A stretch of 64,000 bases of DNA from assembly GCF_900101885.1 (NCBI RefSeq), contig NZ_FNAN01000029.1, positions 1-64,000 on the forward strand, given 5' to 3'. This document shows, one piece after another, positions 52,901 to 61,101 of the stretch. Both the position numbers and the translations under genes were made by a program. The notes under the pieces are model-generated. The model made no database searches. It worked only from the letters and a program-made list of their open reading frames with translations, and was not told the DNA's origin. Each line of letters begins with the position of its first letter. The first letter of the stretch is position 1. The stretch comes from Dyadobacter soli (lineage in GTDB: Bacteria; Bacteroidota; Bacteroidia; Cytophagales; Spirosomataceae).

Positions 52901-53263
52901 TTCATCGGAATACATGCTCCAATACGGATTTATCCGTGAACTCATCGGTCTGTATAGCAACGAATCACTGGCGCCGTCATTGGGTACGGCATAAAAAACG
53001 ACTTCCTTATTGTCGGTTGAAATAATGGCCACTTGCTTACCACGGTGCCAAAGTTGAATCTTGCTGACGTCATTTACAGGGAAATCGGTTGGCAAAACGG
53101 AAAATGGCAGCTTATGTATTCCCGCTTGTGTAATACCTACTTTCACATAGGGCTTGCCGTACACAATCCAGTTATTCCTGTAAGGTGCTCCCCATTGTGC
53201 GGAAACACTCGAAACTCCAAAGCTCAGCAGAACAGCGAGGCAAAAAGTAAACCTGAAACCCAT
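49943..53263 (-). CDS. PorU2-like C25 peptidase with CARDB and T9SS sorting domain
   Basis: A 1106-residue secreted protein from the ATG at 53263 (signal MGFRFTFCLAVLLSFGVSSVSAQ); an upstream ATG at 53287 lacks a signal peptide. The C25 (gingipain) domain covers ~440-740. It has the catalytic His in LITYFGHGS (~615) and Cys in MMYFNGCGVGN (~649). A CARDB-like domain (LNVRVDNLGRYVPGEKLPVE) and a C-terminal type A sorting domain (LVVSPNPASSYF ... GLYYYKVNM) follow. It resembles PorU, the T9SS sortase, and the PorU2 group of Cytophagales. A terminator separates it from its paralogue upstream. Confidence 0.85.
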   Translation of the reverse strand: MGFRFTFCLAVLLSFGVSSVSAQWGAPYRNNWIVYGKPYVKVGITQAGIHKLPFSVLPTDFPVNDVSKIQLWHRGKQVAIISTDNKEVVFYAVPNDGASDSLLYRPMSSRINPYWSMYSDEGAYFLTVGDAAGLRAVRSNKDATPQDAPVNIHKGENLVIYKNEYSLSTNSYLRPSFFNSFFEIGASRTGKASMEGKASSVAIQLTNHVSNNADKPVVKLLIHGRSPGAKNIEIRVGKTDQSLRLVHALPNNGFSASQYSFTLESSDLDAQGKGVLNLKAVGTNNVDGYSLTYYSVKYPQKTDMTGKKTSEFNLVKTSDSYTRLNVTNTPASSTVIDITDTDKPVVIEGNASGIMVPRSANRDARLLVTSESVTIQKAKVNAVTFGTKYPLNVNYIILTSENLLDGAKEYAAYRSSVDGGGFTTLVANIKDVYNQFNYGEPSPVAIRNFVDYMISDGKKDKHLFLIGKSITHNERMIRELPDEVPTIGFPASDILLVEGLGGTVRDVPAVPIGRLSAVTNQNIHDYLGKVKEYEHNSTGNYGWRKHVLHLNGGKTASEITQLKQLLAALEPNVSRGIVGGSVKPFVKQQAIGEVETVNITPEVNEGVGLITYFGHGSTTVTDLDMGYITDADRGYNNTGMYPMMYFNGCGVGNIFSARFNPSPGSNDRYPLSMDWLLAAKRGSIAIIANSFESFVSPSSNYLTKLYSSMFSDSSTYNLPIGDIQKALALKILKEDAGTYNVANIHQSVLQGDPALKVVSVGNSDYSVDSDEGIKIYAESPNKTIGESSKVTLNVRVDNLGRYVPGEKLPVEITYFMNGGQTLVKETVSGFAFHDTISVAVNLTNPIEKIAVKLDPANTIKELNKNNNKAELVIDWEVAKNESVYPQGSVKDIVAPILTVRFNDRIIKNDEVVQPGLNIAIDLEDDRLLSADTSRVNVFLKACEDNSCDFKRLAYSSGKLLEIKALTDRSLSVNLLAPPTEPGVYELLVTGSDDAGNTSTTPYRIRFRIDGASEVLKLVVSPNPASSYFRFETTLPASNPVTRIEWMIYDQRGILVHKDHQDNPKPSVNEWYWQPTQSVSGLYYYKVNMIRQQGEEKSITGKVALVR

Positions 53264-53271
53264 AACATCAA

Positions 53272-53312
53272 AAAAATAGGCTGACACGCACTTTTAATCG
53301 CGCATGTCAGCC
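53272..53312 (-). terminator. Intrinsic terminator between the two PorU2-like genes
   Basis: GGCTGACA (53279-53286) and TGTCAGCC (53305-53312) form a stem with further pairing of CGC/GCG inside. On the minus strand it is followed by TATTTTTTT. It ends the upstream (53325-56315) transcript, so the two paralogues are separately expressed or only partly read through. Confidence 0.8.
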
Positions 53313-53324
53313 AACATTTATACC

Positions 53325-56315
53325 CTATTTCTTAACTACCTTTTTGTGATACACGTCTCCGTTTTCGGTGTATACTTCCAATACATAATCACCGGCGGTG
53401 AGTTGTGAAAGATTCAATTTGTTCCCGGTCTGATTTTTCAAGACAGTCTGTCCTGCCACATTCACCAGGTTCCAGCTCTTGATCTTCACAGGCACATCCA
53501 CTTTAAATTCGCCAGCATCAGCAATCGGGTTGGGCGAAACAACGAAGAATTTAGATTCCTCGCGTCTCACTGGTACGATGGTTGAATAGCTGCTCTTACC
53601 GTCAACCGTTTTTCCATCCACCACTTTGCTGTAATCAACCTGTTTAAGACGATAGTAACTTACGCCGGTCAATGGTTTTGAGTCATAGAACAAGTAACTA
53701 GTTTCTGTCTCCGTCGTTCCTTTACCTTCCACCCGACCAATTTCTTCGAACAGCTTTCCATTGTAACTTCTCTCAACGATGAAATGGCTGTTGTTCTTTT
53801 CCGAAGCTGTCAACCATTCAACTCGTACCTTTTCATTTTCTGTCTTGGCGGTAAACGAAATCAGGTCTACCGGCAATGCACCATCAGTTATCAGGATGTT
53901 CAAAGCCGGGTCGCCCTGCAAAAGAACCTGGTGTACATTGGCTCTGTCGGCATCATAATAGGAAGCCACGCGTGAATTTTGAGCCACATTGTAAGTGTAG
54001 TTCTTTTGCTGCTTTGTCAGCCGTGCCACTTCCTTAACGATATTACCAATCGTTTTTCTATTGATATCGGTTACCGTAAAGATTTGCGTGTAAAGCTTGT
54101 CGAGATACTCATTCGATGTACTTGCGAAGGCATCCCAGGTATTTCCGAATACGATCACCGCACCTTTGTTCGGAGTGAGCAGCCAGTCAAGCGACATCGG
54201 GCGAACCGAACTTGCCGGCGTTGTTCCGAACAAACCATTACGCCCACTGAAGATGTTGTTAACACCACATCCGTTATAGAACAGTACCGGGAAATTATTA
54301 GGGTTATTGTATCCTTTGTTCGGATCGCTCACGTAACCGGCATTGTAATCCGTCTTGTCAACGCCGCCGTGTCCAAAATACGTTACCATACCGACGCCAG
54401 CGCCGTTCAGCTCCGTTGCGAAATTCATTTCAATGACATCGTCACTGGCAACGGTTTTCAATTTTGGGATAACATTCCCTGAGAACGGGTTGCTGCTTAT
54501 GTCCGTCGCGATCGAATTGAGGTAGTTAGAGAATTGCGTAATCTCGCCGTCCGTTTTCCCTCCGTTCATGTGGATAACGTTCTTCCGCCACGCGATGACA
54601 TCCTGGCTTTCATATTTCTGCACTTTGGCCAGATAGTCCAACACCTGCTGGTCTGAAATCGCCGCCACACGTCCAACGGGCACTGCCGGCACGTCATCGG
54701 GAGATCCTGCCAAGCCGTCAGTCAGGAGCATATCCGATCCTGGATAACCTACCGTAGGAACCTCATCCGGAATCTCCCGCGTCATCCTTTCCGGGAATGT
54801 ATTGGATCTTCCCAACAGCAGCAGGTATTTGCTGTCTTTCTGACCGTCGGAAATCATGTAGTCTGTAAAACGTCTTATCGCCACTGCACTCGGCTCACCG
54901 TAGTTAAACTGATTGTATACATCGCGGATCGAAATCACCAATGGCTTATACTTTTTCCCTGGACTATTGTCTTTACGGTAAGCAGCATATTGATTAGCCG
55001 AGCTGGTCAGGGTGTTTGAGCAGACGATCAGGTAATCGAAGTTCGCCGGATTGATCTCTGTAAACGTCGTGGTCGTAATCTTAGCCGGCAGGACAGTAGT
55101 TACCTGGTTAGTGGCAAGTAGATTAATTTTCTGTCCATTCCGGTCGATCAAAAGCGATGAAGGAGTGCCAGGTATGATTCTCGGTACGTCCGGTGTAGTA
55201 ATATCATAAAACTGAACGCCGGCAGGTGTATTCGTAATGGCAAGTGACGACTGGATACCGGCGCCAACTGCAGGCAATTCAAATTCGTACGAATTGAGTG
55301 ATTGCATATTCAACGCCTGATCGTACGTAAGCTTGAAGAAGGAAACTGAATAACCGCTTCCCTCGTATCCTACCTGCGTAGTTCTGAATCCAAGCGTACC
55401 CACTCCGTTCGCGTCAAAATCGCTATCCTGCAAATCAAAATTGAAGTCATAGTCATTTAACTCCGAAACGCTCAATGTTCCGAGAGATCTTAATGTCGCA
55501 GCAGTTTTACCAATAAATACTTCTGCGGTTGAAGCACCTAACCTGGCTTTCAGGTGAACGGACATTTTCTTAGTTGCCGCTCCAACAGGGAATTTGATCT
55601 GAAAACTGAAAGGCTCCGGCACATAGGACGAAGGAAAGATAATCGAGGATTTCGGGTTCTGAACCTGGATGTTGTTACCCAAAAAGAATCCCATCAGCGA
55701 TGTGCCTGAATACTGCTTTCCTTCTTCGAAATAACTATTGTAGGTAGATGGCCGATAGTACGTAGAAGAGCTATGGGTGTACTCGTTCTTGTAAATTCGC
55801 ACATCAGTCTTGACGTGCGATGCGACAGCCTCCGGCGACGGGTTCGACAACGGTGTAGCTACGATTGCCCTGTCACCGTTCGCCGAAGGATTGACCGTCA
55901 GAAAGTAAGAGCTTTCATCCGAATAAATGCTGTAATAAGGATTCTTCCGCGCGGTAGGCAATCTGAAAAGCAGCGCATCCATAGCCCCGTCGTTAGGCAC
56001 ACCGTAGAATAGGATTTCGTTGGCATCTGCCTTGATAATGCTAACCTGAACGCCGCGGTGCCAGAGTTCGAGCCTGTTTTTGTCGGCATCCTTGAATACT
56101 TGTGGCAAATCCGAGACATTGACCTTGTGAATGCCTTTTGCGGTGACGCCTATTCTAACCCAGGGCTGGGAATACCTACCGGCAAGCCACTCATTTCCAT
56201 TTGCTCCGCTCCATTTTTGCGCAATGCTCTGCGTGCATGCAATCAAAACGATGACGGCCAGCGTGCTAAGAATTCTCGGTAAGCGCAGTGTGTTTAAGGT
56301 AGAGAATGTTTTCAT
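53325..56315 (-). CDS. PorU2-like C25 peptidase with T9SS sorting domain
   Basis: A 996-residue secreted protein (signal LSTLAVIVLIACTQSIAQ, ~17-33) that is a paralogue of its downstream neighbour. The C25 domain holds the catalytic His in MVTYFGHGG (649) and Cys in LFYNGCGVNN (683). The two share long identical runs such as DVYNQFNYGEPS and MISDG. A fibronectin-like segment (VRVEWLTASEKNNSHFIVER) and a C-terminal sorting domain (FFVVSPNPIADAG ... GDYVLEVYT) follow. It lacks the CARDB domain of its neighbour. It is PorU/PorU2-like. Confidence 0.85.
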   Translation of the reverse strand: MKTFSTLNTLRLPRILSTLAVIVLIACTQSIAQKWSGANGNEWLAGRYSQPWVRIGVTAKGIHKVNVSDLPQVFKDADKNRLELWHRGVQVSIIKADANEILFYGVPNDGAMDALLFRLPTARKNPYYSIYSDESSYFLTVNPSANGDRAIVATPLSNPSPEAVASHVKTDVRIYKNEYTHSSSTYYRPSTYNSYFEEGKQYSGTSLMGFFLGNNIQVQNPKSSIIFPSSYVPEPFSFQIKFPVGAATKKMSVHLKARLGASTAEVFIGKTAATLRSLGTLSVSELNDYDFNFDLQDSDFDANGVGTLGFRTTQVGYEGSGYSVSFFKLTYDQALNMQSLNSYEFELPAVGAGIQSSLAITNTPAGVQFYDITTPDVPRIIPGTPSSLLIDRNGQKINLLATNQVTTVLPAKITTTTFTEINPANFDYLIVCSNTLTSSANQYAAYRKDNSPGKKYKPLVISIRDVYNQFNYGEPSAVAIRRFTDYMISDGQKDSKYLLLLGRSNTFPERMTREIPDEVPTVGYPGSDMLLTDGLAGSPDDVPAVPVGRVAAISDQQVLDYLAKVQKYESQDVIAWRKNVIHMNGGKTDGEITQFSNYLNSIATDISSNPFSGNVIPKLKTVASDDVIEMNFATELNGAGVGMVTYFGHGGVDKTDYNAGYVSDPNKGYNNPNNFPVLFYNGCGVNNIFSGRNGLFGTTPASSVRPMSLDWLLTPNKGAVIVFGNTWDAFASTSNEYLDKLYTQIFTVTDINRKTIGNIVKEVARLTKQQKNYTYNVAQNSRVASYYDADRANVHQVLLQGDPALNILITDGALPVDLISFTAKTENEKVRVEWLTASEKNNSHFIVERSYNGKLFEEIGRVEGKGTTETETSYLFYDSKPLTGVSYYRLKQVDYSKVVDGKTVDGKSSYSTIVPVRREESKFFVVSPNPIADAGEFKVDVPVKIKSWNLVNVAGQTVLKNQTGNKLNLSQLTAGDYVLEVYTENGDVYHKKVVKK

Positions 56316-56729
56316 ACATAGATGATTTGTTTTCTTTCAATTTAGGGAACATGCTAAATAAATAATGCAACCAAAAGGCTTTACGCAATTATAAATCTAC
56401 GACAACTTTCGAAGTTCGCAAAATTATACAAGGGGTGAAAATGATGTCTGATAATGCCGGAAACGACAGTCTAAGTAACGAAAGAAACGCCCGTTTAGTA
56501 CAAAAACAAAGGATATTTAACAGAACGGTTACATTAACAATATTGGCGACCCTGTTTTTGCAACAAAGAAAGTTTTAATTGCCCCCTGCCAAGAACTTGC
56601 AAACCGCCATAACTTTTATTTTTGAAATTATACTATTTTCGAAACAAATATTGTTAGGACGACTGTTACCTAACAGTGATTTGTACTTTTCCGGGCTTAG
56701 GCCTTCTTACCATATTTACTTTTTTCGTG
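56316..56729. other. Divergent intergenic region between porU2-like and mqo
   Basis: This 414-bp AT-rich region has no gene that I can support. Besides the palindrome at 56662, it shows T-rich runs near 56550-56640 and no convincing Bacteroidota promoter for the porU2-like gene. Confidence 0.6.
56662..56677. promoter_or_regulatory. Palindromic operator candidate upstream of mqo
   Basis: ACTGTTA-CC-TAACAGT is a perfect 7-2-7 palindrome, 53 bp upstream of the mqo ATG. A second 7-bp repeat TGTTAGG/CCTAACA (56652-56658 with 56669-56675) overlaps it. TACTTTTC at 56684-56691 resembles the -7 element, which would put the palindrome over the -33 region, a position suited to repression. Confidence 0.5.
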
Positions 56730-58256
56730 ATGAATACCAAAAAGTCTTCAAAAACGAGCTCACCTGACGTGGTTTTGATTGGGGCAGGCATTATGAGCGC
56801 TACGCTCGGGGTTTTACTGAAAAAGCTTAATCCATCCATTACCATCTCCGTCTTCGAACGTCTTGACCGCGTAACGGCCGAGAGCTCAGACCCGTGGAAT
56901 AACGCCGGCACCGGCCATTCCGCTTTCTGCGAATTGAACTACACGCCGCAACTGGCCGACGGTTCTATCGAAACCAAAAAAGCCGTCAAAATCGCCGAAT
57001 CATTCGAAGTGTCGAAGGAATTCTGGGCGTACCTGGTTGAAAATGAGGTGATCGATTCGCCCGACAGTTTTATCCACAATATTCCCCATCTGAGTTTTGT
57101 CTGGGGTGAGGAAAACGTGGAGTATTTACGCAAGCGATACAAGGCGCTGACCAGCCACCACTTGTTCCACGGAATGGAATACACCGAGGACAAGGAAACG
57201 ATCGAGAACTGGATTCCCCTGGTGATGAATGGCCGGCAAGCCGATGAAAAAGTGGCGGCCACCCGCATGGAGCTCGGTACCGACGTTAATTTCGGTGCGC
57301 TGACGAAAGCCATGTTCGATTACCTCGAAAAGCAGGATGGTGTCAACCTCTACCTCAACTACGAGGTCGACGACCTTACTCGCCAAAAGGATAACTCGTG
57401 GCTGATCGAAGTAAAAGATCGGGCTACCAGAAAAGAAAGCAAGATCACCGCTAAATTCGTATTTATCGGCGCAGGCGGCGGCTCGTTGCCTCTGCTCGAA
57501 AAATCGAATATTCCGGAAGGTAAAGGCTTTGGTGGATTCCCTGTAAGCGGGCAGTGGCTCGTGTGTAACAAGCCGGAAATCATTGAAAAACACCAGGCAA
57601 AAGTATATGGCAAGGCTTCGGTAGGCTCGCCGCCGATGTCGGTACCTCACCTCGACACCCGCATGATCGACGGGAAAAAAGCATTGCTATTCGGGCCATA
57701 TGCCGGGTTCTCAACCAAGTTTTTGAAAAACGGTTCGTACCTCGACCTTCCGCTTTCCATTAAGCTGAACAATATCAAACCGATGCTGGCGGCGGGTCTG
57801 CACAACATTCCGCTGACCAAATACCTGATCGACCAGGTTCGTCAATCTCCTCAGGACCGCCTCGAAGCGCTGAAAGATTATTTCCCGGAAGCGCAGCTCG
57901 AAGACTGGGATCTCGAAACGGCCGGTCAACGTGTGCAGGTGATCAAAAAGGATAAAAAAGCAGGTGGTGTCCTCGAATTCGGCACTGAAATGGTAACTGC
58001 CGCGGACGGTTCGCTGGCTGCATTGCTGGGCGCTTCTCCGGGAGCTTCCACGGCCGTGTCGATCATGCTCGAACTGATCCATAAATGCTTTGCCGAAGCC
58101 AAAACATCCGAATGGCAACGCGAATTCAAGAAGATGATCCCGTCATTCGGCAAATCGCTTTCCAAAGAAAAAGACCTCGCCGCCAAAACCCGCGCGTGGA
58201 CTACCGAGGTACTGCATTTAAGCGCCTCGCATTTGGAAGAGGAAGTGACCGCGTGA
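56730..58256 (+). CDS. mqo: Malate:quinone oxidoreductase
   Basis: A 508-residue FAD enzyme that oxidises malate to oxaloacetate and reduces quinones at the membrane, an alternative to NAD-malate dehydrogenase. The ATG at 56730 (MNTKKSSKTSS) is preferred over a GTG at 56676. The FAD-binding VVLIGAGIMSATLGVLL (~13), ERLDRVTAESSDPWNNAGTGHSA (~44) and the mid-protein FVFIGAGGGSLPLLEKS (~250) match MQO. GQRVQVIKKD (~392) and GASPGASTAVSIMLELI (~437) are also present. Length is that of typical Mqo. Confidence 0.95.
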   Translation: MNTKKSSKTSSPDVVLIGAGIMSATLGVLLKKLNPSITISVFERLDRVTAESSDPWNNAGTGHSAFCELNYTPQLADGSIETKKAVKIAESFEVSKEFWAYLVENEVIDSPDSFIHNIPHLSFVWGEENVEYLRKRYKALTSHHLFHGMEYTEDKETIENWIPLVMNGRQADEKVAATRMELGTDVNFGALTKAMFDYLEKQDGVNLYLNYEVDDLTRQKDNSWLIEVKDRATRKESKITAKFVFIGAGGGSLPLLEKSNIPEGKGFGGFPVSGQWLVCNKPEIIEKHQAKVYGKASVGSPPMSVPHLDTRMIDGKKALLFGPYAGFSTKFLKNGSYLDLPLSIKLNNIKPMLAAGLHNIPLTKYLIDQVRQSPQDRLEALKDYFPEAQLEDWDLETAGQRVQVIKKDKKAGGVLEFGTEMVTAADGSLAALLGASPGASTAVSIMLELIHKCFAEAKTSEWQREFKKMIPSFGKSLSKEKDLAAKTRAWTTEVLHLSASHLEEEVTA

Positions 58257-58279
58257 TTGTAGGTTAATATAAAAACGTT

Positions 58280-58308
58280 AAAGCCCTGGCCTGCGCCGGG
58301 GCTTTTTG
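58280..58308 (+). terminator. Intrinsic terminator after mqo
   Basis: AAAGCCCTGGC (58280-58290) pairs with GCCGGGGCTTT (58295-58305) with one G-U pair and a 4-nt loop, followed by TTTTT. It lies just outside the convergent Uma2 gene. Confidence 0.85.
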
Positions 58309-58310
58309 CT

Positions 58311-58901
58311 TTAATCGGTAAATACTTCTGAGAGATTGATGACAAGATCGGGAAACACACTTGAATAGAGCAGTTCCCCATTATTCTTAGGGTGTTGTCC
58401 CACAAATTTGCCAGACCTATCCAATAAAAAGATATTAACGTGGCCATGATCGGGATAAACTACCCAATACTCCCGCACGCCACTTTCTTCATATACATTA
58501 AATTTCTGATTCATTTCCCTCAGTGACTTGCCCGGAGAAAGTATCTCGATCACAAGGTCAGGCGCTCCCAGGCACCCGCGATCATCCACTTTTGACAAAT
58601 CGCAAACGACGCAGATATCTGGTTGTAAAACCGTAGTTATGTCCTGATTACTATTTCTATCCTTAAGTGGCAACCTCACATCGAATGGCGCTGGAAAAAC
58701 CCGACAGGGGCTGTTTTTGAGCTGTGTCCAAATCATACCACTAATATTCATAACGGCAGTCTGGTGCCGGCTTGACGGTGCCGGTGACATTTTATAGATA
58801 TACCCTTTAATCAGCTCCAAACGCTCGTTAAACTGCCATTTCAGGTAGTCGGCGTAGGTATACTGTTTGGTAAGATCCAGTTGGTCGAAACTTGTGATCA
58901 T
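58311..58901 (-). CDS. Uma2-family (DUF820) endonuclease-fold protein
   Basis: A 196-residue protein of the Uma2/DUF820 PD-(D/E)xK nuclease fold. Visible conserved parts are FNERLELIKGYIYKMSPAPSSRHQ (quoted in pieces: RLELIKGYIY, PSSRHQ), VLQPDICVVCD (~105) with the Asp ligand, PDLVIEILSPG (~127) with the Glu, and YEESGVREYWVVYP (~150). These proteins are common and multiply encoded in some Bacteroidota and cyanobacteria; their cellular role is unclear. The gene stands alone, convergent with mqo. Confidence 0.88.
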   Translation of the reverse strand: MITSFDQLDLTKQYTYADYLKWQFNERLELIKGYIYKMSPAPSSRHQTAVMNISGMIWTQLKNSPCRVFPAPFDVRLPLKDRNSNQDITTVLQPDICVVCDLSKVDDRGCLGAPDLVIEILSPGKSLREMNQKFNVYEESGVREYWVVYPDHGHVNIFLLDRSGKFVGQHPKNNGELLYSSVFPDLVINLSEVFTD

Positions 58902-59008
58902 GAGCCGATTCGTTTTTACAATATTACCAAATCCCCATGCCTATTCCCAAAACGAATACAGAAGAAGCACTTCCAATGTGCAAAAGTACATACTTCATAA
59001 TCAAGCGG

Positions 59009-59854
59009 TCAAAACGCCAGCGACCGCAAAAACTTCAACCCTTCAACCGCGATCGCTTCGCGTGATGGCTCTACCTGGCGCCAGATCGAGGCGGCTTTGG
59101 CGATCACTTTTACGTCCGGCGTGAAGGATTCGATCACGATGTCTCCCCGATAGTGGATACGGTCTAATGCGGCGAAAATACGATCCCAGTTGATCTGGTC
59201 GCCGCCAGGAGTACCACGGTCACTGCCCGACGCATGCAGTAGCCCCAACCTGTCCCCCGCCTTTTGAATGGCGAGCGCCGGGTCCTTTTCTTCCAGGTTC
59301 ATGTGAAAAGTATCGAGGTGTACCTGCAATGCATCGCTCCCGACGGTGTCGATCATCCGCAGCGCCTGGTCGCAGGTGTTGATAAAATCGGTTTCGTACC
59401 GGTTCAGTGGCTCTATCGCCAGTTTTACATCATGCTTTGTCGCATAATCAGCCAGGGCTTTCAGGTTACCCGCCACAAGCTCCCACTGTTTGCGTCGCTG
59501 ATCATCAGGAACAAGCTCTGCCCGCCCTACCGCGGAATAAACAGGCCCTACCACAAGCTTACTCCCAAGCACCGGTGCGATACGGATCAGCGCTTCGACA
59601 TACTCAATGGCCGTCACCTGATCCTTCCGCGTGCCGCGCAGGTCGCGCCCGGGCCCGGTAGCCGCGCATACCGAGCGACATTCCAGCCCGTTATCATCCA
59701 AAGCCTTTCGAACGTAAACGGGATCTATATCGCCCGGATCCTCCAAAGCAATCTCCACAAAATCAAAACCCCAGTTTTTAAACCGGGGGAAGAAAGAAGT
59801 GCTTTCGTTCGTAAACGGGGAAGAAAACAAATAGGTATTGATACCAAACTTCAT
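59009..59854 (-). CDS. Sugar phosphate isomerase/epimerase (ketose 3-epimerase type)
   Basis: A 281-residue TIM-barrel protein of the AP endonuclease 2/xylose isomerase-like family, closest in wording to D-psicose/tagatose 3-epimerases. Metal and substrate ligands are visible at LAIEPLNRYETDF (Glu, ~146), QVHLDTFHMN (Asp/His, ~181), LLHASGSDRGTPGGDQI (~207) and DIVIESF (Glu, ~240). It would bind a divalent metal and equilibrate ketoses. It lies next to a FG-GAP and heme-protein pair on the same strand, an arrangement also seen in sugar-catabolic loci of Bacteroidota and Planctomycetes (recalled). Confidence 0.87.
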   Translation of the reverse strand: MKFGINTYLFSSPFTNESTSFFPRFKNWGFDFVEIALEDPGDIDPVYVRKALDDNGLECRSVCAATGPGRDLRGTRKDQVTAIEYVEALIRIAPVLGSKLVVGPVYSAVGRAELVPDDQRRKQWELVAGNLKALADYATKHDVKLAIEPLNRYETDFINTCDQALRMIDTVGSDALQVHLDTFHMNLEEKDPALAIQKAGDRLGLLHASGSDRGTPGGDQINWDRIFAALDRIHYRGDIVIESFTPDVKVIAKAASIWRQVEPSREAIAVEGLKFLRSLAF

Positions 59855-59860
59855 CGGTGC

Positions 59861-61069
59861 TTACTTGCCTTTTTGCTGTGTAAAAATGCGTACGCCCTTT
59901 TTGTTACCGGTGACGATGTCGAGCAGGCCGTCGCCATTCAGGTCTTCCACGGTCACGTGCAGGCCTACGCCTGAGTTGTCGTCAATATCGTGCCTGATCC
60001 ACGTCGGTACTTTGCCGGGCTTGTATTCAAACCAGGAAATGAATGCCGGTTCAAACTCGCCGGGATCATTTCCATTGTGTGCGAAATACCGTTTACCGGT
60101 AATAAAATCCGGGTGACCGTCGCCATTCATATCTTTCAGCGCCAGGCCGTGCGTCTGCGAAATGGTTTTATCGATCTCGTGATGGATCCAAACCGTCTCT
60201 TTTCCTTCCTTCTTCTGCTCGTGCCACCAGATGCCATAGTTATGCGCGGACGCGCTAAGCACGTCGTTCAGGCCGTCGCCATTCAAATCAAGCACATACA
60301 TTTGTGAGCAATCCTGCCCCAGATCGGCCGGATGGAATTTCCAGTCTTTGTCTTGGGGGTATTTGGCTGGCCCTTCCGCCGGGCCTTCCCACCAGCCGTT
60401 TCTTACGAGCACATCCTTGCGCCCGTCGCCGTTGATATCGCCATACCCGATCCCGTGCGTGTACATATGCGTGGAATTGTTGGCATCGTTGCTGATCACA
60501 TATTTCTCCCAGGTCGTCTCCCCTTTTTTGGAAGGGCATTTAAGCCAGATCACCTTCTTACCCGTCGGATCATTGCAAAGCAAATCCAGCCGTCCGTCGC
60601 CATCGATATCTACTAATTGTGGAGATTCATTTCCTACCGAAGAATAAATGGTATGGACCGGCCAATGTCCCGGCTTGTTCTGCGGGTTTTCATGCCAGGC
60701 GGCAGCTTTGCCCGGCCAGTCAATGCGGATGAGGTCTATCCAGCCGTCCTGATTTACGTCCATCGCAAAGTCCAGGAAAGAATCACTATAACTGCCGTTT
60801 ACGATAAATTCCTGCGGTTTCGCCAGTTCGTGTTCCTTCCAGTCGGGGGCTTCGAACCAATACGCGCCCGAAAGAATATCCTTTTTACCATCCTTGTTCA
60901 CATCGCCCATCGCGGCACCTTCGGCAATGAACCGTTTGGTAAGTTCCGTTTTCTTAAATGCAATAGCCGATCCGCTCTTTCCTTTCGTCTGCGCGAATGC
61001 GTGCGTACCGGCAAAGGCAACTATATTCATCAAACAAAACCATTTCAAAACTCTTCCGGTTAACAGCAT
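59861..61069 (-). CDS. Secreted FG-GAP/VCBS-repeat protein
   Basis: A 402-residue protein with an N-terminal signal peptide (LMNIVAFAGTHAFAQ, ~13-27) and a chain of FG-GAP repeats with calcium-binding loops: GDVNKDGKKDILSG (~56), DVNQDGWIDLIRI, DIDGDGRLDLLCND, DINGDGRKDVLVR, DLNGDGLNDVLSA and DLNGDGLLDIVTGN. It is a probable extracellular propeller. Its start is 6 bp from the epimerase and 32 bp from the heme-protein gene, so the three look like one transcript. Function unknown. Confidence 0.87.
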   Translation of the reverse strand: MLLTGRVLKWFCLMNIVAFAGTHAFAQTKGKSGSAIAFKKTELTKRFIAEGAAMGDVNKDGKKDILSGAYWFEAPDWKEHELAKPQEFIVNGSYSDSFLDFAMDVNQDGWIDLIRIDWPGKAAAWHENPQNKPGHWPVHTIYSSVGNESPQLVDIDGDGRLDLLCNDPTGKKVIWLKCPSKKGETTWEKYVISNDANNSTHMYTHGIGYGDINGDGRKDVLVRNGWWEGPAEGPAKYPQDKDWKFHPADLGQDCSQMYVLDLNGDGLNDVLSASAHNYGIWWHEQKKEGKETVWIHHEIDKTISQTHGLALKDMNGDGHPDFITGKRYFAHNGNDPGEFEPAFISWFEYKPGKVPTWIRHDIDDNSGVGLHVTVEDLNGDGLLDIVTGNKKGVRIFTQQKGK

Positions 61070-61101
61070 CGGATGTATGGGTTAGGATTAATACTCAAAT
61101 A

